Shown here: piece by piece, positions 19,388 through 27,454 of the stretch | Numbering within the stretch: the stretch's first letter is position 1 | How the letters are laid out: each line of letters opens with the position of its first letter | Source: Ectorhizobium quercum | GTDB lineage: Bacteria; Pseudomonadota; Alphaproteobacteria; Rhizobiales; Rhizobiaceae | Assembly: GCF_026552795.1 (NCBI RefSeq) | Contig: NZ_JANFPI010000006.1 | Coordinates: forward strand, 186,001-250,000 | Direction of reading: 5' to 3' | Length of the DNA: 64,000 nucleotides | Program-made: the position numbers and the translations under genes | The notes under the pieces: model-generated | What the model saw: the letters and a program-made list of their open reading frames with translations, nothing else | Databases searched by the model: none | What the model was told of the DNA's origin: nothing

Positions 19388-20431
19388 ATGAAGCACAATC
19401 CGCTCGGCCGCACCGGCCTTTCCGTGTCCGAAATCTGCCTCGGCACCATGACCTGGGGCAGCCAGAACAGCGAGGCGGAAGCCTTCGGGCAGATGGACTA
19501 TGCCGTCGCCAACGGCGTGAACTTCTTCGATACCGCCGAGCTTTACCCGACGACGCCGGCTTCGCCGGAAACCTACGGCGATACGGAAACGATCATCGGC
19601 AACTGGTTCGGCAAGAGCGGCAAACGCGGCGAGGTCATTCTGGCGAGCAAGGTCGCCGGTCCGGGCCGCGCCTATATCCGCGGCGGCCGCCCGCTCGACC
19701 CCGCGAGCATCCGCGAGGCGCTCGATGCCAGCCTGAAGCGCCTGCGCACGGACTATATCGACCTCTACCAGATCCACTGGCCGAACCGTCCGCACTACCA
19801 TTTCCGCAATGCCTGGAGCTTCGATGCCTACCAGCAGGACAAGGAGAGCGCCAGGCTCGATATCGAGATCACCCTGACCACGCTCGGCGAGGCGGTGAAG
19901 GTGGGCAAGATCCGCCATATCGGCCTTTCCAACGAAACCGCCTGGGGCACGCTGCAATATATACGGCTGGCCGAGGAGAAGGGCCTGCCGCGCGTCGCCT
20001 CGATCCAGAACGAATACAATCTTCTCTACCGGACATTCGACCTCGATCTTGCCGAAGTGGCTCGGCACGAGGATGTCGGCCTCCTGCCCTATTCGCCGCT
20101 CGCCGCCGGCCTCCTGACCGGCAAGTATCTCGGCGGCGCAAAGCCCGCCGGCTCGCGCGGCGCCATCAACGGCGACCTCGGCGGACGCCTGCAACCGCTT
20201 CAGGAACCGGCGGTCGAAGCCTATTCCGACCTGGCCCGGCAGCACGGCCTCGACCTCGCACAACTCTCCCTCGCCTTCGTGCTCTCGCGCCCCTTCAACA
20301 CCTCCACCATCATCGGCGCGACATCGATGGAGCAGTTGAAGACCAACATCGCCGCCGCCGACGTCGCCCTGTCGCCCGAGATTTTCGAAGGCATCGCCAA
20401 AATCCACCGCGAATACCCGATGACGATCTGA
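19388..20431 (+). CDS. Aldo/keto reductase (Tas-like)
   Basis: 347 residues, single TIM-barrel NADPH-dependent oxidoreductase. Catalytic tetrad residues can be placed: Asp and Tyr in FFDTAELYP, Lys in LASKVAG, His in YQIHWPNR. The insert containing TTPASPETYGDTE after the Tyr is typical of the Tas subgroup. The natural substrate is not predictable. It is divergent from fabD and ends in a strong hairpin. Confidence 0.9.
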   Translation: MKHNPLGRTGLSVSEICLGTMTWGSQNSEAEAFGQMDYAVANGVNFFDTAELYPTTPASPETYGDTETIIGNWFGKSGKRGEVILASKVAGPGRAYIRGGRPLDPASIREALDASLKRLRTDYIDLYQIHWPNRPHYHFRNAWSFDAYQQDKESARLDIEITLTTLGEAVKVGKIRHIGLSNETAWGTLQYIRLAEEKGLPRVASIQNEYNLLYRTFDLDLAEVARHEDVGLLPYSPLAAGLLTGKYLGGAKPAGSRGAINGDLGGRLQPLQEPAVEAYSDLARQHGLDLAQLSLAFVLSRPFNTSTIIGATSMEQLKTNIAAADVALSPEIFEGIAKIHREYPMTI

Positions 20432-20448
20432 CCCGGCATCGACCGATG

Positions 20449-20480
20449 GCATTTCCGTTTCCCTCGAGAAACGGAAATGC
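20449..20480. terminator. Strong hairpin downstream of aldo/keto reductase gene
   Basis: Perfect 12-base arms (gcatttccgttt / aaacggaaatgc) around an 8-base loop, 17 bases past the stop codon. There is no T-run, so it is either a rho-assisted terminator or an mRNA 3' stabiliser. A second, weaker stem gcttgc/gcaagc follows. Confidence 0.5.
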
Positions 20481-20632
20481 TGCGAGTCCCGAGGCTTGCA
20501 TGGGTTTGCCGCAAGCAAGACGCACACATCGGCAAAAGAGGGATAATACGCTTGCGTTTTCGTGTGTTGCATCCATGAGCGCATCATAATAGTGTTGCAT
20601 GAACTGCGAGCGGCTTGGATGAGTCCGACTAT

Positions 20633-21769
20633 ATGAATTCAAATCAGATCCTGATAGAAAAAGACGTTTCAGAGCGAATAAAGATCGCGCGCGTCATCTG
20701 TATTCTTGCTGTAATATATGTTCATATTCCACCCAATACGAACATAATGACGAACAACATCTTCAGCTTCGAGTTTTTCATTCAGGAAATCAGATATTTT
20801 ATTGGACGCACCAGTGTTCCGCTTCTGAGTATCGTATCAGGCTATCTGATGGTCACGTTGCTCGCGAGAAAGAACTGGACGCAGCAGATGCGCGGCAAAT
20901 TCAAGACACTCATATTGCCGCTCGTCTTGTGGAGTCTGATCAAATTTGTTCTAACGGTTGCGAATTCCGGACTTCCTCAGGATGCTGACGCTCTCTACTA
21001 TCTCAACAGTTTTCTGGCGCTGACCCGTTATCCTGCATCGTCGCAGCTCTACTTTTTGCGCGACATCTTTGTCTGTGGGCTGTTTTTTCCCGTCATTCTG
21101 TTCATGCTGAGAGCCAATGTCTGGATAACGCTGCTCATCCTCACTTCAAACAGTATCGCGAATTTTGACAGCGTACTGTTCATAAACAGCCAGATTCCCC
21201 TGTTCTTCGCGGCAGGCTGTGCATTTGCCCTGCCCCAGACTCCGCTGTCGATCCGCGCGATCGACAACAATATGGGCACGCTTTTTCCCATCGCGTTTCT
21301 CGCGCTTTTCCCCCTGCTGATCGCCTTTGCCATCGTCGACCCCGGCTGGTGGCGAAGCCAGAACGGCAGCCTCATGCTCAATTTCCTGGTTCTCGTGTCG
21401 CGCATTGGCGGTTCGCTTTGCTTCTGGTATCTTTCCCTCGTGATCTACCGGAAAGCCCTGGCGCCCTATGTACTCCGCTACGAGCCGGTCATCTTTTTCG
21501 TTTTCTGCTCCCACCTTGTCCTGATGGGGCTGGTCTGGGAAGTCCTGCGCCAGCTCGGAAGCGAGATTGGCGACCCCGTTTATATGATTTTCTTCATTAC
21601 CGCACCGCTGACGTCGCTCGCCACCGGCATTGTTTCGGTCTACGTTCTCAGGAAGATCAGTCCCAAATTGCTGGAACTGCTCATGGGCGGACGCATTCCG
21701 GACGACAAGCAGATGCGCAGGATGCTCGGCAATCCTCTCCTTGCGGACAGCCCCGCCCGAAATATGTAA
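20633..21769 (+). CDS. Acyltransferase-3 family membrane protein
   Basis: 378 residues from ATG 20633 (a TTG at 20615 is possible; GGATGAG precedes the ATG). About ten hydrophobic helices and an N-terminal helix with RIKIARVICILAVIYVHI, the place where acyltransferase-3 proteins keep the functional Arg/His of helix 1. Such enzymes O-acetylate or O-succinylate surface polysaccharides, LPS or Nod factors (OafA, ExoZ, NodX types). The first third is clearly AT-richer than every neighbour and uses codons rare elsewhere in the window, which points to acquisition. It stands alone between a reductase gene and rpsF, so the target polymer cannot be inferred. Confidence 0.85.
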   Translation: MNSNQILIEKDVSERIKIARVICILAVIYVHIPPNTNIMTNNIFSFEFFIQEIRYFIGRTSVPLLSIVSGYLMVTLLARKNWTQQMRGKFKTLILPLVLWSLIKFVLTVANSGLPQDADALYYLNSFLALTRYPASSQLYFLRDIFVCGLFFPVILFMLRANVWITLLILTSNSIANFDSVLFINSQIPLFFAAGCAFALPQTPLSIRAIDNNMGTLFPIAFLALFPLLIAFAIVDPGWWRSQNGSLMLNFLVLVSRIGGSLCFWYLSLVIYRKALAPYVLRYEPVIFFVFCSHLVLMGLVWEVLRQLGSEIGDPVYMIFFITAPLTSLATGIVSVYVLRKISPKLLELLMGGRIPDDKQMRRMLGNPLLADSPARNM

Positions 21770-21796
21770 GGGACGCCGGCAATCGCAAGGAAAGCC

Positions 21797-21824
21797 TTGC
21801 CTTTCGGCCAGAAATCCGTATAAG
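21797..21824 (+). promoter_or_regulatory. Candidate sigma-70 promoter upstream of rpsF
   Basis: TTGCCT at 21797-21802 and TATAAG at 21819-21824, spacer 16. It lies in the 314-base gap between the acyltransferase gene and rpsF, where no gene was found. Predicted start of transcription is about 21831. Confidence 0.5.
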
Positions 21825-21841
21825 CGCGCTGTTCGCAACGC

Positions 21842-21886
21842 CCGGTCTTCCGGCTGGTGGCTGAACGGAGGGCCGGTTTTTCTTTT
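21842..21886 (+). terminator. Intrinsic terminator or attenuator before rpsF
   Basis: Arms ccggtcttccg (21842-21852) and cggagggccgg (21866-21876) pair over 11 positions with two G-U pairs, followed by tttttctttt. It either ends the acyltransferase transcript or, since a promoter is predicted just upstream, acts as an attenuator in the rpsF leader. Confidence 0.65.
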
Positions 21887-22083
21887 CTCGGAAAGAGGAA
21901 CCGCAGGACCACAAGGGTCCGGCCTCCCGTGTCTCCGCTCTCGACCGTCTCGGACAAAACGCTTTTCTTGCCCGGCCCTTGCGGCCCTCAAGAGCAGTCG
22001 TTGAGGCTTGGCGCCGCAATCGGGCCGTTACGAACAGATGCCGGACATCCGGCGTTTCCAGAAGCAAGAAAGGCACAGCTGTA

Positions 22084-22515
22084 ATGGCTCTCTACGAACA
22101 CGTATTCCTGGCGCGGCAGGACATGTCCGCCCAGCAGGTCGATGCGCTCATCGAGCAGTACAAGGGCGTCGTCGAATCCTTCGGCGGCAAGGTCGGCCGC
22201 ATCGAGAACTGGGGCCTGAAGTCCCTCACCTACCGCATCAAGAAGAACCGCAAGGCTCACTACGCCCTGCTCGACCTCGACGCTCCGGCAGCCGCCATCC
22301 AGGAACTCGAGCGCCAGCAGCGCATCAACGAAGACATCCTGCGCTACCTGACGGTTTCCGTCGAAGCGCACGAGGAAGGCCAGTCCGCCATGCTCCAGAA
22401 GCGTGACCGCGACGACCGCCCGCGCCGCGATGGCGACCGCCCCGACCGTGGCCCCCGCGAAGATCGCGGCCCGCGTGAAGACCGCCCGCGCCGTCCGCGC
22501 GAAGACCGCGCCTGA
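22084..22515 (+). CDS. rpsF: 30S ribosomal protein S6
   Basis: 143 residues from ATG 22084; a longer open frame upstream was rejected because [13 protein letters not shown] is the family N-terminus. Residues 1-95 form the S6 fold that binds 16S rRNA together with S18. The last ~40 residues are a low-complexity Arg/Asp/Pro tail with repeats of RGPRED and RPRR, longer than in E. coli but usual for rhizobial S6. First gene of rpsF-rpsR-DUF2232-rplI-dnaB. Confidence 0.96.
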   Translation: MALYEHVFLARQDMSAQQVDALIEQYKGVVESFGGKVGRIENWGLKSLTYRIKKNRKAHYALLDLDAPAAAIQELERQQRINEDILRYLTVSVEAHEEGQSAMLQKRDRDDRPRRDGDRPDRGPREDRGPREDRPRRPREDRA

Positions 22516-22540
22516 GCCCTGACAAGAGGAGTTTAAGACA

Positions 22541-22789
22541 ATGGCTGAAGTTTCCTCCGCACCGGTTCGCCGCCCGTTCCACCGCCGCCGCAAGACCTGC
22601 CCCTTCTCCGGCGCGAACGCTCCGAAGATCGACTACAAGGACGTCCGTCTGTTGCAGCGCTACATTTCCGAGCGCGGCAAGATCGTTCCGTCCCGCATCA
22701 CGGCCGTTTCCCAGAAGAAGCAGCGCGAACTGGCGAGAGCCATCAAGCGCGCCCGCTTCCTCGGCCTGCTGCCCTACGTCGTCGCCTGA
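22541..22789 (+). CDS. rpsR: 30S ribosomal protein S18
   Basis: 82 residues, normal size. Conserved [10 protein letters not shown], then [20 protein letters not shown] and the basic [19 protein letters not shown] block. It pairs with S6 on the 30S platform. AGGAG is present upstream of the ATG, 25 bases after rpsF. Confidence 0.97.
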   Translation: MAEVSSAPVRRPFHRRRKTCPFSGANAPKIDYKDVRLLQRYISERGKIVPSRITAVSQKKQRELARAIKRARFLGLLPYVVA

Positions 22790-22840
22790 TTCGAATGCCG
22801 GGCGCCGTCTTCGGGCGGCCTTGAAGTTCGACCGCATTCT

Positions 22841-22920
22841 TTCGTCATGCCCGGGCTTGATCCCGGGCATCCATCCGCACCCGCTGCTTGGACTCTCGGG
22901 TCAGGCCTGAGGGTGACGGA
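22841..22920. repeat. Dispersed two-hairpin palindromic repeat (copy B)
   Basis: First palindrome atgcccggg/cccgggcat, second imperfect one around ctcgggtcaggcctgag. It lies in the 289-base gap between rpsR and the DUF2232 gene and has the same architecture as the copies at 1574, 37461 and 60190. Confidence 0.7.
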
Positions 22921-22946
22921 GAAGAGAGTTTGCCAATACATTGAAC

Positions 22947-22966
22947 GGTCGCCTTTGCAGGCGACC
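22947..22966 (+). terminator. Hairpin downstream of rpsF-rpsR
   Basis: Perfect 7-base arms ggtcgcc/ggcgacc with a 6-base loop, followed by ttccttcccttcc. The tail is pyrimidine-rich but not a pure T-run, so termination would be partial. Confidence 0.4.
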
Positions 22967-23078
22967 TTCCTTCCCTTCCGCGTCGGGCGCGGATCGGAAC
23001 AGCCAGAAAACCCATGTTGGGGCACCGCGCGGATCGCCGGACCATGCCTCTAACTGCCGAAGACGCAGGACAGCGAAC

Positions 23079-24044
23079 GTGAACGGACTTGACAAGACAG
23101 TGCTACTGACCGGCTTGCTCGCCGGCGTCGTCGCCGCCCTTCTGGGGTTCGGCGCGGGCGCGCGCTCGTCGCTGTCCTTCGTCCTTTATGCCGCCTCCGC
23201 CCTGCCCGTCCTGATTGCCGGCCTCGGCTGGGGCGTGCGCGCGGCCATCGTCGCCGTCGTTTCCGCGGCGGTCGCCGGCAGCCTCCTGGTCTCGCCGATG
23301 TTCGCGCTGACGATGGCGATGTTCACCACCGTGCCCGCGGCCTGGATCAGCCATCTCGCCAATCTGGCGCGGCCCGCATCGGAAGTCGGCGGTCCCGACG
23401 ACCGGATCGCCTGGTATCCCCTGCCGGACATCCTGCTGCACCTGTGCGGCCTTGTCAGCGCCGCCGTGATCATTCTCGGCATCATGATCGGCTTCGGGCC
23501 GGAATTCGTGAACAGGCTCGTCGAGGCGATGATCACGTCCTTCGCCGAGCAGCCGAACGGTGTGGCCTTCGACGCGGAGGTCGTGGCCAGCACGCAGAAA
23601 TCGATGCTGGTGCTGTTGCCGATGATGCAGGCCGGCATGTGGCTGATCATGCTGTTCGCCGCCTATTATTTCGCCACCCGCATCGTTTCCCGCTCCGGCC
23701 AGGGCGTGCGCCCGCGCGAGGACATGCCCTCGTCGCTGCGCATGCACCGCAACGCCGTCTTCATCATGCTGGCCGGCGTGGGCCTGACCTTCTTCGGCGG
23801 CGTGCCCGCCATGCTCGGCGCGACGGTCGCCGGGGCCTTCGGCGCCGGTTTCCTGCTCGCCGGTTTCGCATCGCTGCACTATCGCACCCGCGGCAAGGAT
23901 TTCCGCACACCGCTGCTGGTGCTCGCCTACCTGTCGTCGGTCATGGTGCTGCCGGCCTTCATCATTCTCGCGATCGGCCTTGCCGATACGCGGCGCGCCT
24001 TTGCCCTGACACCCGCCGGGGCCGAAAATACCAACGAATCCTGA
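23079..24044 (+). CDS. DUF2232 family membrane protein
   Basis: 321 residues from GTG 23079, chosen because AGGA is nine bases upstream and the frame before it is not protein-like. Highly hydrophobic, about eight membrane helices, including an N-terminal pair in [18 protein letters not shown]. Proteins of this type (related to YybS of Bacillus) occur between rpsR and rplI in many alphaproteobacteria and firmicutes; function unknown. Possible transporter S-component-like fold; that is inference. Confidence 0.85.
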   Translation: MNGLDKTVLLTGLLAGVVAALLGFGAGARSSLSFVLYAASALPVLIAGLGWGVRAAIVAVVSAAVAGSLLVSPMFALTMAMFTTVPAAWISHLANLARPASEVGGPDDRIAWYPLPDILLHLCGLVSAAVIILGIMIGFGPEFVNRLVEAMITSFAEQPNGVAFDAEVVASTQKSMLVLLPMMQAGMWLIMLFAAYYFATRIVSRSGQGVRPREDMPSSLRMHRNAVFIMLAGVGLTFFGGVPAMLGATVAGAFGAGFLLAGFASLHYRTRGKDFRTPLLVLAYLSSVMVLPAFIILAIGLADTRRAFALTPAGAENTNES

Positions 24045-24072
24045 GACATCCGAACAACGAAAGGACAATCCC

Positions 24073-24654
24073 GTGGAAGTCATTCTCCTCGAACGCATCG
24101 CCAAGCTCGGCCAGATGGGCGAAACCGTGAAGGTTCGCGACGGCTACGCCCGCAACTACCTGCTGCCGCTCGGCAAGGCGCTGCGCGCCAACGAAGGCAA
24201 CAAGAAGCGCTTCGAAGCCGACCGCGCCGTTCTCGAAGCCCGTAACCTCGAGCGCAAGTCGGAAGCCCAGACGGTTGCCGAGAAGCTCGACGGCAAGTCG
24301 TTCATCGTCGTCCGCGCCGCCGGCGAAACCGGCCAGATGTACGGTTCGGTCGCCGCCCGCGACGTCGCCGAGATCCTCGCTGCCGAAGGCTTCACCATCG
24401 CCCGCAACCAGGTCGAGCTGAACCAGCCGATCAAGACCATCGGCATCCACCAGGTGACGATCCACCTGCATGCCGAAGTCGAAATCACCGTCGAGCTGAA
24501 CGTCGCCCGTTCGGCCGAGGAAGCCGAGCGCCAGCTGAAGGGCGAGGACCTCACCTCCGCCGAAGCCATCTACGGCGTCGACGAAGACGCCCTGAAGCCG
24601 GAAAACTTCTTCGACCCGGACGCCCAGGACGAGGACGAAGAGGAAGAAGCCTGA
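24073..24654 (+). CDS. rplI: 50S ribosomal protein L9
   Basis: 193 residues, start GTG 24073 ([16 protein letters not shown]). N-terminal rRNA-binding domain, long connecting helix (about 45-75), C-terminal domain, plus a ~40-residue acidic extension ending [11 protein letters not shown] that E. coli L9 lacks and rhizobial L9 has. Bound at the base of the L1 stalk. A strong terminator follows 80 bases later. Confidence 0.96.
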   Translation: MEVILLERIAKLGQMGETVKVRDGYARNYLLPLGKALRANEGNKKRFEADRAVLEARNLERKSEAQTVAEKLDGKSFIVVRAAGETGQMYGSVAARDVAEILAAEGFTIARNQVELNQPIKTIGIHQVTIHLHAEVEITVELNVARSAEEAERQLKGEDLTSAEAIYGVDEDALKPENFFDPDAQDEDEEEEA

Positions 24655-24680
24655 GAAAGGCTCCCTTAGCCATCAGCTCT

Positions 24681-24712
24681 TCCGTCGTGCCCGGGCTTGA
24701 CCCGAGGGTGAC
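24681..24712. repeat. Truncated palindromic repeat (copy C)
   Basis: Contains the outer ends of the dispersed element (tcgtgcccgggcttgacc...cgagggtgac) but lacks the middle: the left half of the first hairpin is joined to the right half of the second. It looks like an internal deletion between the two hairpins of a full copy. Confidence 0.55.
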
Positions 24713-24737
24713 AAAAGAGGGTGGTCGCCACATATGC

Positions 24738-24769
24738 AAAACGCCCGGTCCGCCGGGCGTTTTCTTTTT
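24738..24769 (+). terminator. Intrinsic terminator after rplI
   Basis: Perfect 11-base arms aaaacgcccgg / ccgggcgtttt around loop tccg, followed by ctttttg. Ends the ribosomal protein transcript and separates it from dnaB. Confidence 0.85.
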
Positions 24770-24787
24770 GGTAGAATGGAAAGTCAG

Positions 24788-24840
24788 GCGATTCGCCGTC
24801 AACAGGCAGGAGATTTATTTTTCCGCTGCCTGTGAATCGC
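24788..24840 (+). promoter_or_regulatory. Nested inverted repeat upstream of dnaB
   Basis: Outer arms gcgattc (24788-24794) and gaatcgc (24834-24840); inner arms acaggcag (24802-24809) and ctgcctgt (24826-24833). The left arms are separated by 7 bases while the right arms are contiguous, giving a long stem with a bulge and an AT-rich 16-base loop. It lies 76 bases before the dnaB start. Confidence 0.5.
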
Positions 24841-24916
24841 TGTGGAATGGTGCGCCGGCCAATAGGTCGGCGCCGCCACAGGGGTTAGTATCCGGCGATC
24901 ATAACGGGACGGGATC

Positions 24917-26413
24917 ATGAACGACGCGGCACGCAAACTCACCGACCCCGCCAAGGGCGAGGCATTCCAGCGCGAGGCACCGAACAATATCGAGGCCGAA
25001 CAGGCGCTTCTCGGCGCCATGCTGGTCAACAACGACGCCTTCTACCGCGTTTCCGACTTCCTGAAGCCGGTCCATTTCTACGAGCCGCTGCACCGGAAGA
25101 TCTTCGAGGTGGCAGGCGACATCATCCGCATGGGCAAGATCGCCAACACGATCACGCTCAAGACCTTCCTGCCGGCCGACCAGAAGGTGGGCGACCTCAC
25201 CGTCGCGCAATATCTGGCGCGGCTCGCCGCGCAGGCAGTCACCATCATCAATGCCGAGGATTTCGGCCGGGCGATCTACGATCTGGCGCTGCGCCGGGCG
25301 CTGATCACCATCGGCGAGGACATGGTGAACATCGCCTACGACGCGCCGCTCGACATGCCGCCGCAGACGCAGATCGAGGATACCGAGCGACGCCTGTTCG
25401 AGCTTGCCGAAACCGGCCGTTATGACGGCGGCTTCCAGTCGTTCAACGATGCGGTGGCGCTGGCCATCGACATGGCCGGCGCGGCCTTCGAGCGCGACGG
25501 CCACCTTTCCGGCATTTCCACCGGCATCCAGTCGCTCGACGGCAAGATGGGCGGGTTGCAGCGCTCGGACCTTATCATCCTCGCCGGGCGCCCCGGCATG
25601 GGCAAGACCTCGCTCGCCACCAACATTGCCTACAACATCGCCGCCTCCTACGAGCCGGAATACCTGCCCGACGGTTCGGTGAAGGCGAAGAACGGCGGCG
25701 TCGTCGGCTTCTACTCGCTGGAAATGTCGTCCGAACAGCTCGCCACCCGTATCATCTCCGAACAGACGGAAGTCTCCTCCTCGAAGATCCGTCGCGGCGA
25801 CATCACCGAGGCCGATTTCGAAAAACTCGTCGCCTGCTCGCAGATGATGCAGAAGGTGCCGCTGTTCATCGACCAGACCGGCGGCATTTCCATCGCCCAG
25901 CTCGCCGCCCGCGCCCGTCGCCTCAAGCGCCAGCGCGGCCTCGACGTTCTGGTGGTCGACTACGTGCAGCTCATGACCGGCTCCAAGAAGGCCGGCGACA
26001 ACCGCGTGCAGGAAGTGACCGAAATCACCACCGGCCTCAAGGCGCTCGGCAAGGAACTGAACGTGCCGATCGTCGCGCTGTCCCAGCTCTCGCGTCAGGT
26101 GGAAAGCCGCGAAGACAAGCGCCCGCAGCTCTCCGACCTGCGCGAATCGGGTTCGATCGAGCAGGACGCCGACGTCGTGCTCTTCGTGTTCCGCGAGGAA
26201 TATTACGTGAAGAACGCCGAGCCGCGCGATCCCGACGATCCGAAATATGCCGAATGGGAAGCGCAGATGGACAAGGTGAAGGGCACGGCGGACGTGATCA
26301 TCGCCAAGCAGCGCCACGGACCGACCGGCACGGTGAAGCTGGCCTTCCAGGCGGAGTTCACCCGCTTCGCCGACCTCGCCGATCCCTCGTTCACGCAATA
26401 CGAGGAGCATTGA
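24917..26413 (+). CDS. dnaB: Replicative DNA helicase DnaB
   Basis: 498 residues. N-terminal primase-interaction domain (about 20-130, starting NNIEAEQALLGAM), linker, then RecA-like motor domain with Walker A GRPGMGKTSLA near residue 223, Walker B VVDYVQLM, and RESGSIEQDADVV. Unwinds DNA at the fork as a hexamer. No intein or unusual insertion was seen. Separated from rplI by a terminator, so probably has its own promoter. Confidence 0.97.
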   Translation: MNDAARKLTDPAKGEAFQREAPNNIEAEQALLGAMLVNNDAFYRVSDFLKPVHFYEPLHRKIFEVAGDIIRMGKIANTITLKTFLPADQKVGDLTVAQYLARLAAQAVTIINAEDFGRAIYDLALRRALITIGEDMVNIAYDAPLDMPPQTQIEDTERRLFELAETGRYDGGFQSFNDAVALAIDMAGAAFERDGHLSGISTGIQSLDGKMGGLQRSDLIILAGRPGMGKTSLATNIAYNIAASYEPEYLPDGSVKAKNGGVVGFYSLEMSSEQLATRIISEQTEVSSSKIRRGDITEADFEKLVACSQMMQKVPLFIDQTGGISIAQLAARARRLKRQRGLDVLVVDYVQLMTGSKKAGDNRVQEVTEITTGLKALGKELNVPIVALSQLSRQVESREDKRPQLSDLRESGSIEQDADVVLFVFREEYYVKNAEPRDPDDPKYAEWEAQMDKVKGTADVIIAKQRHGPTGTVKLAFQAEFTRFADLADPSFTQYEEH

Positions 26414-26435
26414 GGCAGGGGGGCTTTCCCCTGCC
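26414..26435. repeat. Hairpin between dnaB and the DUF523 gene
   Basis: Arms ggcagggg / cccctgcc with a 6-base loop immediately after the dnaB stop, no T-run. May dampen readthrough or protect the dnaB mRNA 3' end. Confidence 0.45.
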
Positions 26436-26444
26436 GGAGACACC

Positions 26445-26942
26445 ATGACGACCACGGACAAGATACTGGTCAGCGCCTGCCTCATGGGGCGGCCCGTGCG
26501 CTACAACGGTGCGGCCAAGCCTCTGGCCCATCCCGCGCTCGAGCGCTGGCAGGCGGAAGGCCGGGTCGTTTCCATCTGTCCGGAAGTGATGGCCGGCTTC
26601 AGCATTCCGCGCCCGCCCGCCGAAATCGCCGGAAGCGGGAGCGGTGCCGCGGTTCTGGACGGCGCGGCCAATGTCGTCGACGCGACGGGAGCCGACGTCA
26701 CCCGCCGGTTCGTCGACGGGGCGCGGATCGCGCTCGATCTCGCCCGCGCGCACGGCTGCCGCTTCGCCCTGCTCATCGACGGCAGTCCGTCCTGTGGCAG
26801 CGGCTTCATCTATGACGGCTCCTTTTCCGGTCAAAAACATCCCGGCGCCGGCGTCACCGCCGCCCTTCTCAGGGAAAACGGCGTCGAAGTGTTCTCCGAC
26901 CGGGAGATCGGGGCGCTGGAGACGCGGCTGGGGGAGACCTGA
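26445..26942 (+). CDS. DUF523 family protein
   Basis: 165 residues. Conserved family features: VSACLMGRPVRYNG at the start, ICPEVMAGFSIPRPP, LIDGSPSCGSGFIYDG with its Cys, and NGVEVFSDREI near the end. Cysteines in SACL, ICPE and PSCG suggest metal or Fe-S binding. Function unknown. GGAGAC precedes the ATG. Follows dnaB closely, possibly by readthrough. Confidence 0.88.
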   Translation: MTTTDKILVSACLMGRPVRYNGAAKPLAHPALERWQAEGRVVSICPEVMAGFSIPRPPAEIAGSGSGAAVLDGAANVVDATGADVTRRFVDGARIALDLARAHGCRFALLIDGSPSCGSGFIYDGSFSGQKHPGAGVTAALLRENGVEVFSDREIGALETRLGET

Positions 26943-26965
26943 CGCAAGGCCGGCCCGTCGCGCCC

Positions 26966-27367
26966 TTACGGTTCATCGCCTGTCCTGAGTTCGAAGCCCT
27001 CGTCCAGCCAGCCGGTGACGCCGCCGGCCATGATCTTCACCGGACGGCCGAGTTCGGCCAGTCGCAGCGCCCCACTTGCCGCACCGTTGCAATGCGGGCC
27101 GGCGCAATAGGTAACGAACAGGGTATCCTCCGGCCATTCCGACATGCGATTGCGGGTGATCTTGCCGTGCGGCAGGCTGATGGCACCCGCAACGTGCCCC
27201 TTCGCGTAAAGGGCGGGCCCGCGCACGTCGAGCAGCACGAAATCCGCCCCACGCGCGAGGGAATCGTGGACGTCCCAGCAATCGGTCTCGAAGGCGAACT
27301 GGGCGGCGAAATGCGCGCGGGCGACGTGACTTTCGGCGGCGGGAATGGCGGTGACGGCGGTGGGCAT
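26966..27367 (-). CDS. Rhodanese-like domain protein
   Basis: 133 residues, single rhodanese domain. The active-site loop is YCAGPHCNGA with a Cys at the position that carries the persulfide. LLDVRGPALYAKGHVAGAISLP is the usual N-terminal signature. Likely a sulfurtransferase or sulfur-carrier. Start ATG 27367 gives the compact domain; a much longer frame upstream runs over the neighbouring regulator and is an artefact. Divergent from the GlxA-type regulator with 87 bases between, which suggests that regulator controls it. Confidence 0.88.
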   Translation of the reverse strand: MPTAVTAIPAAESHVARAHFAAQFAFETDCWDVHDSLARGADFVLLDVRGPALYAKGHVAGAISLPHGKITRNRMSEWPEDTLFVTYCAGPHCNGAASGALRLAELGRPVKIMAGGVTGWLDEGFELRTGDEP

Positions 27368-27454
27368 GGAACGGTCTCCTTTTGCGGTTGGCCGGATCAT
27401 CGCCGCACCGCCAGCGCTTGCCAATTGGCGCGATTGACAATAACCGTAAACATC

